Below, in pieces: positions 9,478-17,439 of a DNA stretch of 64,000 bases (its first letter is position 1; the number at the start of each line of letters is the position of its first letter). Position numbers and translations under genes: made by a program. Below the pieces are notes generated by a model. That model ran no database searches. It had not been told where the DNA came from and worked only from the letters and a program-made list of their open reading frames with translations. The stretch covers positions 744,001 to 808,000 of the forward strand of contig NZ_JACHJQ010000004.1 in NCBI RefSeq assembly GCF_014203735.1, given 5' to 3'. The DNA is from Actinophytocola algeriensis. Its GTDB lineage: Bacteria > Actinomycetota > Actinomycetes > Mycobacteriales > Pseudonocardiaceae.

Positions 9478-9959
9478 GGAAGACCATCGACACCCGGTTC
9501 GCCGACTCGCGCGCCGCGGACCTCAGCCTCGCCTACGGGCTGCGCCCGTTACCGGCCCTGGGCACTCACTCGGTGACGCTGGGCGGACTGACCGTGGAAC
9601 TCCGCGTGCTCGGCGCGTCACACCAGGTGGTGCTCGGCGACTGGTCGGAGACCGTGGCGTGCCTGCCGGACCGGCCCGGCGCGCTGCCCGCCCGTGAGGA
9701 GCAGGTCGTCGGCGACTACGTGGTGCGCTTCGAGGCGCGCTGCGAGCACCCGGCCGACTTCTCCGCCGCGGTGTCGCGGGTGATCGCCTCGTGTGAGGCG
9801 GACCCGCACGCGCTCGTGGCGGAGTTCCCCGGTTCGCCGCTGGCGGTGACCGCGCTGGCGGCCGGTGCCTCCGGTGACGGCGTCGCCTGGGAGACGTGGC
9901 ACGCCTATCCGCAGGCAGGCGAGCTGGTGTACACGAAGAGCGTGGTGAGCCCCCGATGA
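9474..9959 (+). CDS. DUF2617 family protein
   Basis: A 161-residue soluble protein that I place in DUF2617 from its overall pattern and operon position. It has no signal peptide, membrane helix or recognisable catalytic motif. The GTG start overlaps the stop of the DUF4178 gene (GTGA), and its own stop overlaps the ATG of the DUF4247 gene (ATGA), so the three are translated as a coupled set. Function is unknown. Conserved co-location with DUF4178, DUF4247, DUF350 and a spermidine-synthase-like enzyme is the only clue to its role. Confidence 0.7.
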   Translation: MRKTIDTRFADSRAADLSLAYGLRPLPALGTHSVTLGGLTVELRVLGASHQVVLGDWSETVACLPDRPGALPAREEQVVGDYVVRFEARCEHPADFSAAVSRVIASCEADPHALVAEFPGSPLAVTALAAGASGDGVAWETWHAYPQAGELVYTKSVVSPR

Positions 9960-10372
9960 CGTTCCGTACCAAGATGATCGTCGCCGGCGCCATCGGCGGG
10001 ATCGGCCTGATCGTGCTGATGTTCGCGATCTTCGGTGGCGGTGGCATCCGGTCCTACCTGGACGACAACTTCCGCCGCCAGTCCGCGAACGGGAACTCGA
10101 TCGTCTACACGTCGACGGCCAAGCCGAAGGCGGTGTACGAGCAGATCCGCTCGGCCCGGTCGCCGGCGGACACGCGCCTCGACCCGTCCGGCTACTTCCT
10201 GCGGTACTCCGACGACATCGTCGCGATCACCGCCAGCGGCACGGGTTCCCGGATCTACGTCGACGACGAGCGCCGCGGCTACGCGACCTGGCTGCCGTTC
10301 GTCGGCGGGGTGTGGGGCACCGGCGGCTCCGGGGAGAACTTCCGCGGCGGCGGACCGGGAGGCGGCAAGTGA
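9956..10372 (+). CDS. DUF4247 family membrane protein
   Basis: A 138-residue protein with an N-terminal transmembrane helix (about residues 8-27). A soluble domain with the pattern YFLRYSDDIVAI and a Gly-rich tail ending GGGPGGGK follow; I recognise this as DUF4247. The domain probably faces the outside, judging from the short N-terminus with basic residues, though topology is inference. ATG at 9956 overlaps the stop of the preceding gene. Its TGA stop is fused to a copy of the repeat seen after mnmA and dnaJ. No enzymatic motif is seen. Confidence 0.75.
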   Translation: MTFRTKMIVAGAIGGIGLIVLMFAIFGGGGIRSYLDDNFRRQSANGNSIVYTSTAKPKAVYEQIRSARSPADTRLDPSGYFLRYSDDIVAITASGTGSRIYVDDERRGYATWLPFVGGVWGTGGSGENFRGGGPGGGK

Positions 10373-10394
10373 GCGGAGCTTGCGGAGCGAACCA
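10371..10394 (+). repeat. Copy of stop-codon-embedded 24-bp repeat
   Basis: Differs at one of 24 positions from the core of the dnaJ-rsmE array (GAGCGGAGC instead of GAGCGAAGC). It begins at the second base of the DUF4247 stop codon and occupies part of the 73-bp gap before the next gene. Confidence 0.75.
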
Positions 10395-10445
10395 GGTGGC
10401 GCGGGGCGACCGCGAGCGGCTCCCCGGAGCCTGCGAGGGGGAGTC

Positions 10446-11519
10446 GTGAAGGCGCTGGTCCCGGTCGGGCTGTCGGCACTGCTGTTGCTGGCGGCCCCCT
10501 CGGCGGCGGCCGCGGACGTGGTCTTCGACCCGGCCGACGCCGACGACCTGGCCGCCACCCTCGCGGAGGCGACGGCCGCCCAGAACGTCTGCTACGGGTG
10601 GGACGTCCAGGTGGACGACGCCATCGCGGGCCAGAGCGAGAGCGTGGGGTCCGACCGCGGTGCGGGCACCCCGGTGGACACGTCGTCGTGCTCGAAGTAC
10701 GTGCGCCTGGACGTGTTCATCACGTACACGAGCGAGTCGTCGGAGTCCGAGGACTCGGCGTCCTGGGACGTGACCAGCTCCAGCGGCGGTCCGACCCGGT
10801 CCGACATGGAGGATCTCGGCCTCGACTGGGACGGCCTCACCGGCGAGAACCCGGACGTCGTGATCGGCAACGCGGTCTCCGCCCTGCCACTGCTCGCCGC
10901 CGACAACGGCATGGGCGAGGGCATCGAGGCGGCCCCGGCGACCGGTGCGGCCCCCGCCGACGCGTCGCTGACCGACAGCCCCGGCTCGGACTTCTGGCGC
11001 AACAACGGCACCGGGCTGCTGTGGGGCATCGGCCTGCTGCTCGCCGGCGGGCTGTTCGCGTGGTGGGTCTTCCGCTCCCGGCCGCCGAAGCCCAGGGCCT
11101 ACGTCGTCCCGGACACCGTGCCGGACGACCTCGCCCCGCCCCCGTACGAACCCCCGACCGCACCGATCGCCGTGCAGCCGGACCCACCCACGGAGCCGGT
11201 CCCGGTCGCGCGCCAGGACCCGGCCGACACGGCACCGGAGCTGGAACCCGAAGCGACGGAGACGCCGGAGACGGCCGAGAAGCTCGACGAGCCACCGGAG
11301 CTGGACCCACCGGTGCCCGCCGAGCCGGACCCGTCGGCCGAAGGTGCTGCCCCGGCCGAGCCAGAAGCCCCCACCGAGCCGGAAGCGTCGGCCGAGACTG
11401 CTCCCAGCGGGCCCGCGAAGCCCGCTGCCGAAGCGGATCCGGCCGCCGAGTCCACCCCGGACCGTCCCGCTCCGTCCGACGAGGACGCCGCGCCATCTGA
11501 CCAGAAGAACAAGGAGTAA
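10446..11519 (+). CDS. Secreted-domain membrane protein with long Pro/Glu-rich tail
   Basis: A 357-residue protein of unknown family. It has a signal peptide (residues 1-23, ending SAAAA), an extracytoplasmic domain of about 170 residues with two cysteines that could form a disulfide (in NVCYGW and TSSCSK) and many Ser and acidic residues, one transmembrane helix (about residues 183-203), and a cytoplasmic tail of about 150 residues built from Pro, Glu, Ala and Thr. The layout, outer domain, one helix, disordered inner tail, suits a sensor or scaffold. GTG at 10446 follows GAGGGGGAG. It lies inside the DUF4178-to-SpeE-like operon, 8 bp before the DUF350 gene. Confidence 0.75.
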   Translation: MKALVPVGLSALLLLAAPSAAAADVVFDPADADDLAATLAEATAAQNVCYGWDVQVDDAIAGQSESVGSDRGAGTPVDTSSCSKYVRLDVFITYTSESSESEDSASWDVTSSSGGPTRSDMEDLGLDWDGLTGENPDVVIGNAVSALPLLAADNGMGEGIEAAPATGAAPADASLTDSPGSDFWRNNGTGLLWGIGLLLAGGLFAWWVFRSRPPKPRAYVVPDTVPDDLAPPPYEPPTAPIAVQPDPPTEPVPVARQDPADTAPELEPEATETPETAEKLDEPPELDPPVPAEPDPSAEGAAPAEPEAPTEPEASAETAPSGPAKPAAEADPAAESTPDRPAPSDEDAAPSDQKNKE

Positions 11520-11527
11520 GCCCCGAC

Positions 11528-11953
11528 ATGGTTTCCGACGTCTTTGGTGAAGTCGGCATCGCCGCCACCTACGGTCTGGTCGGTCTGGTGCTGATGGCCC
11601 TCGGCTTCGTGCTGGTCGACGTGCTGACCCCCGGCAACCTGCGTGAGCAGGTCTGGGTGCAGCGCAACCGCAACGCCGCCATCCTGCTCGCCAGCAACCT
11701 GCTCGGCGTGGGCATCATCGTGGCCACCGCGATCGCCGCCAGCCAGGGCAACTGGGCGGAGGGCCTGCTGTCGACCGCCGCGTACGGCATCCTCGGCCTG
11801 GTGCTGATGGGGGTCTCGTTCGTCGTGCTCGACGCGGTCACGCCGGGGAGCCTCGGCGAGGTGCTGATGCAGCAGGAGGCGAACCCGGCGGTGTACGTGA
11901 ACGCGGCGTCGCACATCTCGGTGTCGGCGATCGTCGCCGTCGCCATCTTCTAG
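11528..11953 (+). CDS. DUF350 (YjfL-type) membrane protein
   Basis: A 141-residue integral membrane protein with four hydrophobic helices arranged as two similar halves. Each half contains a GLVLMxxxFVxxDxxTPG-like turn (about residues 20-37 and 93-110), the internal duplication typical of the DUF350 family. Its best-known relative is E. coli YjfL, encoded near a glutathionylspermidine-synthase-like gene. The family is uncharacterised but often accompanies polyamine-related enzymes, and here the next gene follows the stop codon with no gap. A channel or membrane-scaffold role is inference only. Confidence 0.85.
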   Translation: MVSDVFGEVGIAATYGLVGLVLMALGFVLVDVLTPGNLREQVWVQRNRNAAILLASNLLGVGIIVATAIAASQGNWAEGLLSTAAYGILGLVLMGVSFVVLDAVTPGSLGEVLMQQEANPAVYVNAASHISVSAIVAVAIF

Positions 11954-13504
11954 GTGGTCACGACCACCGAGACCAGGACCCGCGCCGCACGCGCGGGGCT
12001 GTTGTTCGCCACGTTCGTCTGCGCGGCGTGCGGGCTCGTCTACGAGCTGGCACTGGTCGCGCAGGGTTCCTACCTGCTCGGCGACTCGATCACGCAGGCG
12101 TCCGTGGTCCTCGCGACCATGGTGTTCGCCATGGGCATCGGCTCGCTCGCCGCGAAACCGCTGCAGAGCAGGCCGTTGCTGAGCTTCGCGGTCATCGAGG
12201 CACTGCTCGCCCTGTTCGGCGGCCTGTCGGTCCTCGGGCTGCACGCCGCGTTCACCTGGCTCGACCTGTACTGGCCCGCGCTGATCGGCATCGCGCTCGT
12301 GGTCGGTGCGCTGATCGGCGCCGAGATCCCGCTGCTGATGACACTGCTGCAGCGGATCCGCAAGCAGGACGCCGGTTCCGCGACCGCCGACCTGTTCGCC
12401 GCCGACTACATCGGTGCGCTGATCGGCGGGCTCGCGTTCCCGTTCCTGCTGCTGCCGTTCCTCGGGCAGACCAGGGGCGCGCTGCTCGTCGGCATGGTCA
12501 ACGTGGTCGCGGGCGCCGCGGTCGCGTTGTTCGTCTTCTCGGTGAGTGCGCGGCGCAGGCTCGCGCTCGCCCTCGGCACGGTCGGTGTGCTGGCGGTGCT
12601 GGGGTTCGCGTTCGCCCAGAGCGACGCGTTCCTCCGCTACGCCCGCGACGAGCTGTACGAGGACCCGGTCGTCTACTCGGAAACCACGCAGTACCAGGAC
12701 ATCGTGCTCACCGAGTCGTCGCCGGTGGTCGACGGGCCGAAGGACACCCGGCTGTTCCTGAACGGGGACCTGCAGTTCAGCTCGCTCGACGAGTACCGCT
12801 ACCACGAGTCGCTCGTGCACCCGGTGCTCGCGGGCAAGCGCGACCGCGTGCTGGTCCTCGGCGGCGGCGACGGGCTCGCCATGCGTGAGGTGCTGAAGTA
12901 CCCGGACGTCCGCGAGGCCGTCGAGGTCGAGCTGGACCCGTCGGTGCTGCGGCTGGCGCGGGAGAACCCGACGATCGCCGCGCTCAACGAGCACTCGCTC
13001 GACGACCCGCGCGTGCGCGTGGTCACCGCCGACGCGTTCACCTGGCTGCGCGACGCCCGCGAGCGGTTCGACGCGGTGATCATCGACATGCCCGACCCGG
13101 ACTCGACGGCCACCGCGAAGCTGTACTCGGAGGAGTTCTACTCGCTGGCCCTGCAACGCCTCGCACCCGGCGGCCGGATGGTCGTGCAGGCCGGTTCGCC
13201 GTACTTCGCGCCGCGCACGTTCGACTGCATCAACTCGACCGTGCGGGCCGGCGGCCTGGCCACCACCCCGTACCACGTGAACGTCCCCACCTTCGGCGAC
13301 TGGGGGTTCGTCCTGGCTCAGCCGGACTCCGCACCGCCGCTGCGCCTCGACCCGCCGGAACCGCTGCGCTTCCTCGACGAGCCGAACCTGGCCGCGGCCG
13401 CGATCTTCCCGGTCGACCGCCGCCCGACCGGCGGCGAGTCACCATCCACATTGGATGACCCGAAGGTGCTGCGCCTGGCGACCTCGGAGTGGCAGCAGTA
13501 CTAG
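11954..13504 (+). CDS. Spermidine synthase-like aminopropyltransferase with N-terminal membrane domain
   Basis: A 516-residue fusion. Residues 15-215 form about seven transmembrane helices; residues 235-500 form a spermidine-synthase fold with the SAM-type loop LVLGGGDGLAMREVL (near residue 298) and EVELDPSVLRLAR. The catalytic-acid region reads IIDMPDPDSTATAKLYSEEFY, close to the classical motif but with Pro and Ser/Thr changes, so the amine acceptor may not be putrescine. The family uses decarboxylated SAM to transfer aminopropyl groups. GTG at 11954 abuts the DUF350 stop. The membrane fusion places the reaction at the cytoplasmic membrane. It meets the convergent QueA-like gene with a 1-bp gap. 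Confidence 0.85.
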   Translation: MVTTTETRTRAARAGLLFATFVCAACGLVYELALVAQGSYLLGDSITQASVVLATMVFAMGIGSLAAKPLQSRPLLSFAVIEALLALFGGLSVLGLHAAFTWLDLYWPALIGIALVVGALIGAEIPLLMTLLQRIRKQDAGSATADLFAADYIGALIGGLAFPFLLLPFLGQTRGALLVGMVNVVAGAAVALFVFSVSARRRLALALGTVGVLAVLGFAFAQSDAFLRYARDELYEDPVVYSETTQYQDIVLTESSPVVDGPKDTRLFLNGDLQFSSLDEYRYHESLVHPVLAGKRDRVLVLGGGDGLAMREVLKYPDVREAVEVELDPSVLRLARENPTIAALNEHSLDDPRVRVVTADAFTWLRDARERFDAVIIDMPDPDSTATAKLYSEEFYSLALQRLAPGGRMVVQAGSPYFAPRTFDCINSTVRAGGLATTPYHVNVPTFGDWGFVLAQPDSAPPLRLDPPEPLRFLDEPNLAAAAIFPVDRRPTGGESPSTLDDPKVLRLATSEWQQY

Positions 13505-13505
13505 C

Positions 13506-14489
13506 TCACGGCAGCAGCAGGTTGACGTCGCCGAACTCGTGCCACAGGTAGCCTTCCGCGATCGCCTCGCGGTACGTCGCGGCCAGGACGTCCTGCTCGA
13601 CGATCGTCGCGAGCAGGTCCAGGTGGGACGCCTTCGGTTCGTGGAAGCCGGTCAGCAGTCCGTCGACCCGCCGCACGCCGCGGGACGGGGTGACGATCAC
13701 GTCGGTCCAGCCCGCGTCGCCGTCGGACTCGATGGCGCGGACCGCGGTCGTGCCGACGGCGATGACGCGGCGCCCCTCCGCCCGCGCCCGTTCGACCAGC
13801 GCCCGGCTGGCCGTCGGCACCGCGAACCGCTCCGGGTACGGCCGTTCGTGTGCCTCCGGCGAGGCGACACCGGTGTGCAGCAGCACCGGCGCGAACTGCA
13901 CCCCGTGCGCCACCAGCCGCGTCACGATCCGGTCGGTGAACGGCCGGGACGCGCTCGGCATCTCCGCACTGCCCGGCGTGACCCCGAAGACCGTCTGGTA
14001 GGCGGAAAGCGGCCACCGGCCCGGCACGTACGAGTACCGGATCGGCGACCCGTGCGCGGCCAGATACGTTGGCACGCCTGACGGGGTGTCCACGTCGGCC
14101 GTCCACAACCGGCCGTCCGAGAACCGCGCCAGCAACGTCACCGCACCCCCACCTGCCAACGGGTAACGCCCCGCCTGGCCGCGGTACGGTGCCGTCGTCT
14201 TCCCCTTCGACCGGCGCAGCTCCACGAGCCACGTCCCGTCCGGCCGCTCGGTCGAGAAGTGCACGACGAGCGGCTGCCCGGCCACCGCCACCGCCGCGGG
14301 CACGGTCGCGGACGTGTTGACCACCAGGACATCGCCGGGCCGCAGCAGCGACGGCAGGTCGGTGAACCGGTGGTGCCCGATCCGCCCGCCCTCGGTGACG
14401 AGCAGCCGCACGCCGTCCCGCCCGAGCCCCCTGGCCTCGGGCGGAACGTGCGCCTCATGGGAGGCGGGCAGCGTGAACTCGAGGCTCAT
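13506..14489 (-). CDS. QueA-like S-adenosylmethionine:tRNA ribosyltransferase-isomerase family protein
   Basis: A 327-residue protein whose blocks follow QueA in order: LRPGDVLVVNTSATVPA near residue 50, PFTDRIVTRLVAHGVQFAPV about 170, RRVIAVGTTAVRAIES about 235, LLTGFHEPKASHLDL about 275. QueA transfers and rearranges the ribosyl part of SAM onto preQ1-tRNA in queuosine synthesis. Many actinobacteria carry shorter QueA-like proteins without a queuosine pathway, and no other queuosine gene is in the window, so the true substrate is uncertain. It is the last gene of a coupled three-gene operon, with its ATG overlapping the upstream VOC stop codon. Confidence 0.85.
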   Translation of the reverse strand: MSLEFTLPASHEAHVPPEARGLGRDGVRLLVTEGGRIGHHRFTDLPSLLRPGDVLVVNTSATVPAAVAVAGQPLVVHFSTERPDGTWLVELRRSKGKTTAPYRGQAGRYPLAGGGAVTLLARFSDGRLWTADVDTPSGVPTYLAAHGSPIRYSYVPGRWPLSAYQTVFGVTPGSAEMPSASRPFTDRIVTRLVAHGVQFAPVLLHTGVASPEAHERPYPERFAVPTASRALVERARAEGRRVIAVGTTAVRAIESDGDAGWTDVIVTPSRGVRRVDGLLTGFHEPKASHLDLLATIVEQDVLAATYREAIAEGYLWHEFGDVNLLLP

Positions 14490-14833
14490 CGCTCCCTCCA
14501 GACCATCACGGTCGCGCCCGCCGGTCCGCGCACCTCGAACCCGCGGTGCCCGCGCGGGTAGGTGTGCGGCGGCACGAGCACGTCGCCGGGCGGCATCCGC
14601 GCGTGGACCGCGTCGACGTCGCCGACCTCGAACGCGACCGGCACCGGTCCCGGCGCCACCGGCGACACCAGCTCCACGAACGCCGGCCCGGCCGCCAGCA
14701 CGGTGCCGACCTCACGGGCCCCCTCGCCGTCGCGGGACCAGCCGTCCACCACCGGCAGCCCGAGCCGGTCGCGGTAGAACTCGAGCGCGGGCGCCAGGTC
14801 CGGCACGGTGTAGGGCAGCCAGAGGGCGGTCAC
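14486..14833 (-). CDS. VOC (glyoxalase/bleomycin-resistance fold) family protein
   Basis: A 115-residue single VOC module, beginning LWLPYTVPDLAPALEFYRDR and ending with the DPEG-like region FEVRGPAGATVMVW. Proteins of this fold bind metal and small molecules as dioxygenases, isomerases or resistance binders; the specific activity is not readable. GTG at 14833 overlaps the upstream SDR stop (GTGA) and its own stop overlaps the ATG of the QueA-like gene (ATGA), so all three are translationally coupled. Confidence 0.8.
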   Translation of the reverse strand: MTALWLPYTVPDLAPALEFYRDRLGLPVVDGWSRDGEGAREVGTVLAAGPAFVELVSPVAPGPVPVAFEVGDVDAVHARMPPGDVLVPPHTYPRGHRGFEVRGPAGATVMVWRER

Positions 14834-15483
14834 AGCCGGACCCGTCCCGACGGCGGCCGTTCGGTCACCAGCTTCACGAACGCGGGCACCACCGTCTCCG
14901 GCAGCGGCCGGTCGCTGATGTCCTCGCCGGGGAACGCCTCCTGGTGCATGCGGGTCCGCAGGTCGCCGGGGTCCACCCGCCACACCCGCAGCCCCGGCTC
15001 CTCCGCCGCGAGCACGTTGCTCGCCTGCTCCAGCGCGGCCTTCGCCGATCCGTACCCGCCCCAGCCCTCGTACCCCTCGACCGCGGCGTCCGAGGTCACG
15101 TTCACCACCGCGCCCTCGCGGGCCCGCAGCGTCGGCAGCACCAGCTGTGTCAACGCGAGCGGTGCGAACACGTTCACCTCGTACACGTCCCGCAGCACGT
15201 CGACCGGGTACGCGGCGAGCCGCGGCTGCGGGCTCGGGCCGAGGATGCCCGCGTTGTTGACCAGCAGGTCCACCTCGCCGGCGGCCTCGACGAGCGCGGC
15301 CCGGTGCACGGGGTCGCGGATGTCGCCCGCCAGGGCGGTCACGTCGCCGCCGATCCACCCCGCGGCGTCCGCGAGGTCGGCGGGGGAGCGGGCGTCGACC
15401 ACCAGGCTCCAGCCCTGCTCGGCCAGTCCGGTGGCGAGCGCCAGCCCGAGTCCTCTCGATGCTCCCGTGATGATGGCTCTCAT
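14830..15483 (-). CDS. Short-chain dehydrogenase/reductase
   Basis: A 217-residue classical SDR with the cofactor loop TGASRGLG at the N-terminus, LLVNNAG about residue 85, and the catalytic Tyr-Lys pair in YGSAKAAL about residue 150, preceded by Ser in VNVTSDA. It reduces or oxidises a carbonyl/alcohol with NAD(P)H; the substrate is unknown. ATG at 15483 is chosen because TAGCGT lies 7 nt upstream on this strand, so the message is probably leaderless. First gene of the SDR-VOC-QueA-like operon, divergent from the histidine kinase gene. Confidence 0.88.
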   Translation of the reverse strand: MRAIITGASRGLGLALATGLAEQGWSLVVDARSPADLADAAGWIGGDVTALAGDIRDPVHRAALVEAAGEVDLLVNNAGILGPSPQPRLAAYPVDVLRDVYEVNVFAPLALTQLVLPTLRAREGAVVNVTSDAAVEGYEGWGGYGSAKAALEQASNVLAAEEPGLRVWRVDPGDLRTRMHQEAFPGEDISDRPLPETVVPAFVKLVTERPPSGRVRL

Positions 15484-15490
15484 GCCTTCG

Positions 15491-15496
15491 ACGCTA
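15491..15496 (-). promoter_or_regulatory. Candidate -10 element for the SDR operon
   Basis: TAGCGT on the minus strand ends 7 nt before the SDR start codon, the spacing seen at many other leaderless starts in this window. Confidence 0.5.
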
Positions 15497-15586
15497 GGTT
15501 CGCGCAGGCCGGCGGCCATCGGGCGCGCGACCATCGCGACCTCGTCCTTTGGACCTAGGTACACCTCCAGCGCGGTGTGCGGTGGG

Positions 15587-15592
15587 TACCGT
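15587..15592 (+). promoter_or_regulatory. Candidate -10 element for the histidine kinase gene
   Basis: TACCGT ends 7 nt before GTG at 15600. This spacing argues against the earlier in-frame GTG at 15591, which overlaps the hexamer. Confidence 0.45.
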
Positions 15593-15599
15593 GGACGAC

Positions 15600-16715
15600 G
15601 TGGAGGTCCGGGACGAGCTGCGGGACGTCAGCGCCGCGGTGCTGGCCGTGGCGGCACACCTGTCTGTCCGCGACGTCCTCACCACGATCCTGACCTCCGC
15701 GCGCAAACTGGTCGGCGCCCGGTACGCGGCGCTGGGCATCCCCGACGAGGACGGCGGGTTCGCCGAGTTCCTCGCCGACGGCGTCTCCGACGAGGAGTGG
15801 GCGGCGATCGGCCCGCTCCCGCGCCAGCACGGGATCCTCGGCGCGATGCTGTGCGACCCGAACCCGGTGCGGCTCGCGAACATCCGTGAGCACCCGCACT
15901 TCGGCTGGTGGCCGAGGGCGCACCCGAAGCTGACCGACTTCCTCGGCATGCCGATCGCCGACGGCGACGAGATCATCGGCGAGCTGTTCCTCGCGAACAG
16001 CTGCAACCCCGGCGGTTTCACGGCCGCCGACGAGGAGCTGATGCGGCTGCTGGCCGCGCACGCCGCGATCGCACTGGTCAACGCCCGCCTCTACGAGCAC
16101 AGCCGCGAACTGTCCATCGTGGAGGAACGCGACCGCATCGCCCGCGAGCTGCACGACGCGGTGTCGCAGAAGCTGTTCAGCCTGCGGCTGACCGCCGACG
16201 CCGCGTCCGCGCTGCTGGCGCGCGACCCGGCGCGTGCCGCCGCCGAGCTGGCCACGGTGCGCAGGCTGGCGGCGGAGGCGAGTGCCGAGCTGCGGGCGAT
16301 CGTCGTCGGTCAGCGGCCCGCGGACCTGGACGGCGACGGACTGGACATCGCGTTGCGCAAACAGGTCGAGCTGCTGGACCGTGTGCACGAGCCGGTGATC
16401 CGGTACGCGGGCGGCGGGTACGTGCCCGAGCTGACGGAGGACCGCAAGGACGCCGTCTACCGCATCGCGCAGGAGGCCATCCACAACGCGCTGCGGCACG
16501 CGGGCGCGTCGCGGATCGACGTGGTGCTGACCGAGCACGAGGGCGCCACGCTGCTGCGGGTGACCGACGACGGTGCGGGCTTCGACCCGGTCGACGGTGG
16601 CCGCGGCCTCGGCCTGGCATCGATGCGGGACCGGGCGAGCGACGTGGGCGCCACCCTGGCGGTGGTCTCGGAACCCGGCGGCGGCACCTCGGTCCGGCTG
16701 GTGGTGCCCGCATGA
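15600..16715 (+). CDS. GAF-domain sensor histidine kinase (HisKA_3 type)
   Basis: A 371-residue soluble kinase. An N-terminal GAF domain (about residues 10-160) is followed by a dimerisation/phosphoacceptor segment ERDRIARELHDAVSQKLFSL with His185, and an ATPase domain with the N box (AIHNALRHAG) and G boxes (DDGAGFD, GRGLGLASM). No membrane helix is present, so it senses a cytoplasmic signal through the GAF domain; the ligand is unknown. Its stop overlaps the ATG of the response regulator. GTG at 15591 and TTG at 15549 are alternative starts, but the -10 hexamer favours 15600. Confidence 0.88.
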   Translation: MEVRDELRDVSAAVLAVAAHLSVRDVLTTILTSARKLVGARYAALGIPDEDGGFAEFLADGVSDEEWAAIGPLPRQHGILGAMLCDPNPVRLANIREHPHFGWWPRAHPKLTDFLGMPIADGDEIIGELFLANSCNPGGFTAADEELMRLLAAHAAIALVNARLYEHSRELSIVEERDRIARELHDAVSQKLFSLRLTADAASALLARDPARAAAELATVRRLAAEASAELRAIVVGQRPADLDGDGLDIALRKQVELLDRVHEPVIRYAGGGYVPELTEDRKDAVYRIAQEAIHNALRHAGASRIDVVLTEHEGATLLRVTDDGAGFDPVDGGRGLGLASMRDRASDVGATLAVVSEPGGGTSVRLVVPA

Positions 16716-17329
16716 TCAGGGTGCTCGTGGTCGACGACCACCCGGTGGTGCGGCAGGGTCTGCGCACGTTCCTCGACCTGCAGGACGACATCACGGTCGT
16801 CGGCGAGTCGGCCGACGGTGCGTCCTGTGTGGACGACGCGGACCGCCTGCGCCCCGACGTGATCCTGCTCGACCTGCGGATGCCCGGCGCCGACGGCGTG
16901 ACCGCGTTGCGCGGCCTGCGCGACAACCCGGCCCGCGTGCTGGTCGTCACGAGCTACACCGAGCCGGGTGCCGTCCTCCCCGCCGTCCGCGCGGGTGCCG
17001 CGGGGTACGTGTACAAGGACGTCGACCCGCCCGCGCTCGCCGCCGCCATCCGGTCCGTGCACGCGGGCCACGTGCTGCTGCACCCGGACGTGGCGCGGTT
17101 GCTGACCGAGGGCGACACGCACCCCGGCCCGGCGGAGCTGACCGCGCGCGAACGCGACGTGCTGGCCGAGGTCGCCCGCGGCCGGTCCAACCGGGAGATC
17201 GCCCGCGCGCTGTCGCTGTCGGAGAAGACGGTGAAGACGCACGTCAGCTCGATCCTCGGCAAGCTCGGCGTGCAGGACCGCACCCAGGCGGCCCTGCACG
17301 CCGTCCGCACCGGCCTCGTCGACTCGTAG
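16712..17329 (+). CDS. NarL/LuxR-type response regulator
   Basis: A 205-residue two-domain regulator. The receiver domain (residues 1-120) has the acidic pair in VVDDHP, the phosphorylation site Asp54 in ILLDLRMPG and Lys in YVYKDVD. The C-terminal LuxR helix-turn-helix reads LTARERDVLAEVARG through SEKTVKTHVSSILGKLG. It overlaps the kinase gene by ATGA and is its cognate partner. Target genes are unknown; the SDR operon is divergent and the GDPD gene lies 110 bp downstream, so either could be a target. Confidence 0.92.
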   Translation: MIRVLVVDDHPVVRQGLRTFLDLQDDITVVGESADGASCVDDADRLRPDVILLDLRMPGADGVTALRGLRDNPARVLVVTSYTEPGAVLPAVRAGAAGYVYKDVDPPALAAAIRSVHAGHVLLHPDVARLLTEGDTHPGPAELTARERDVLAEVARGRSNREIARALSLSEKTVKTHVSSILGKLGVQDRTQAALHAVRTGLVDS

Positions 17330-17439
17330 GCCAGGCCGGGTTACCACCCGAAGTACTCGAGGGAACCGGGGCACGTACTCCTGGCGTTCGTTTGTGAGGT
17401 TCTTGCGTACTGCGGCTGTTGTCGGCAAAGATCAGACAT

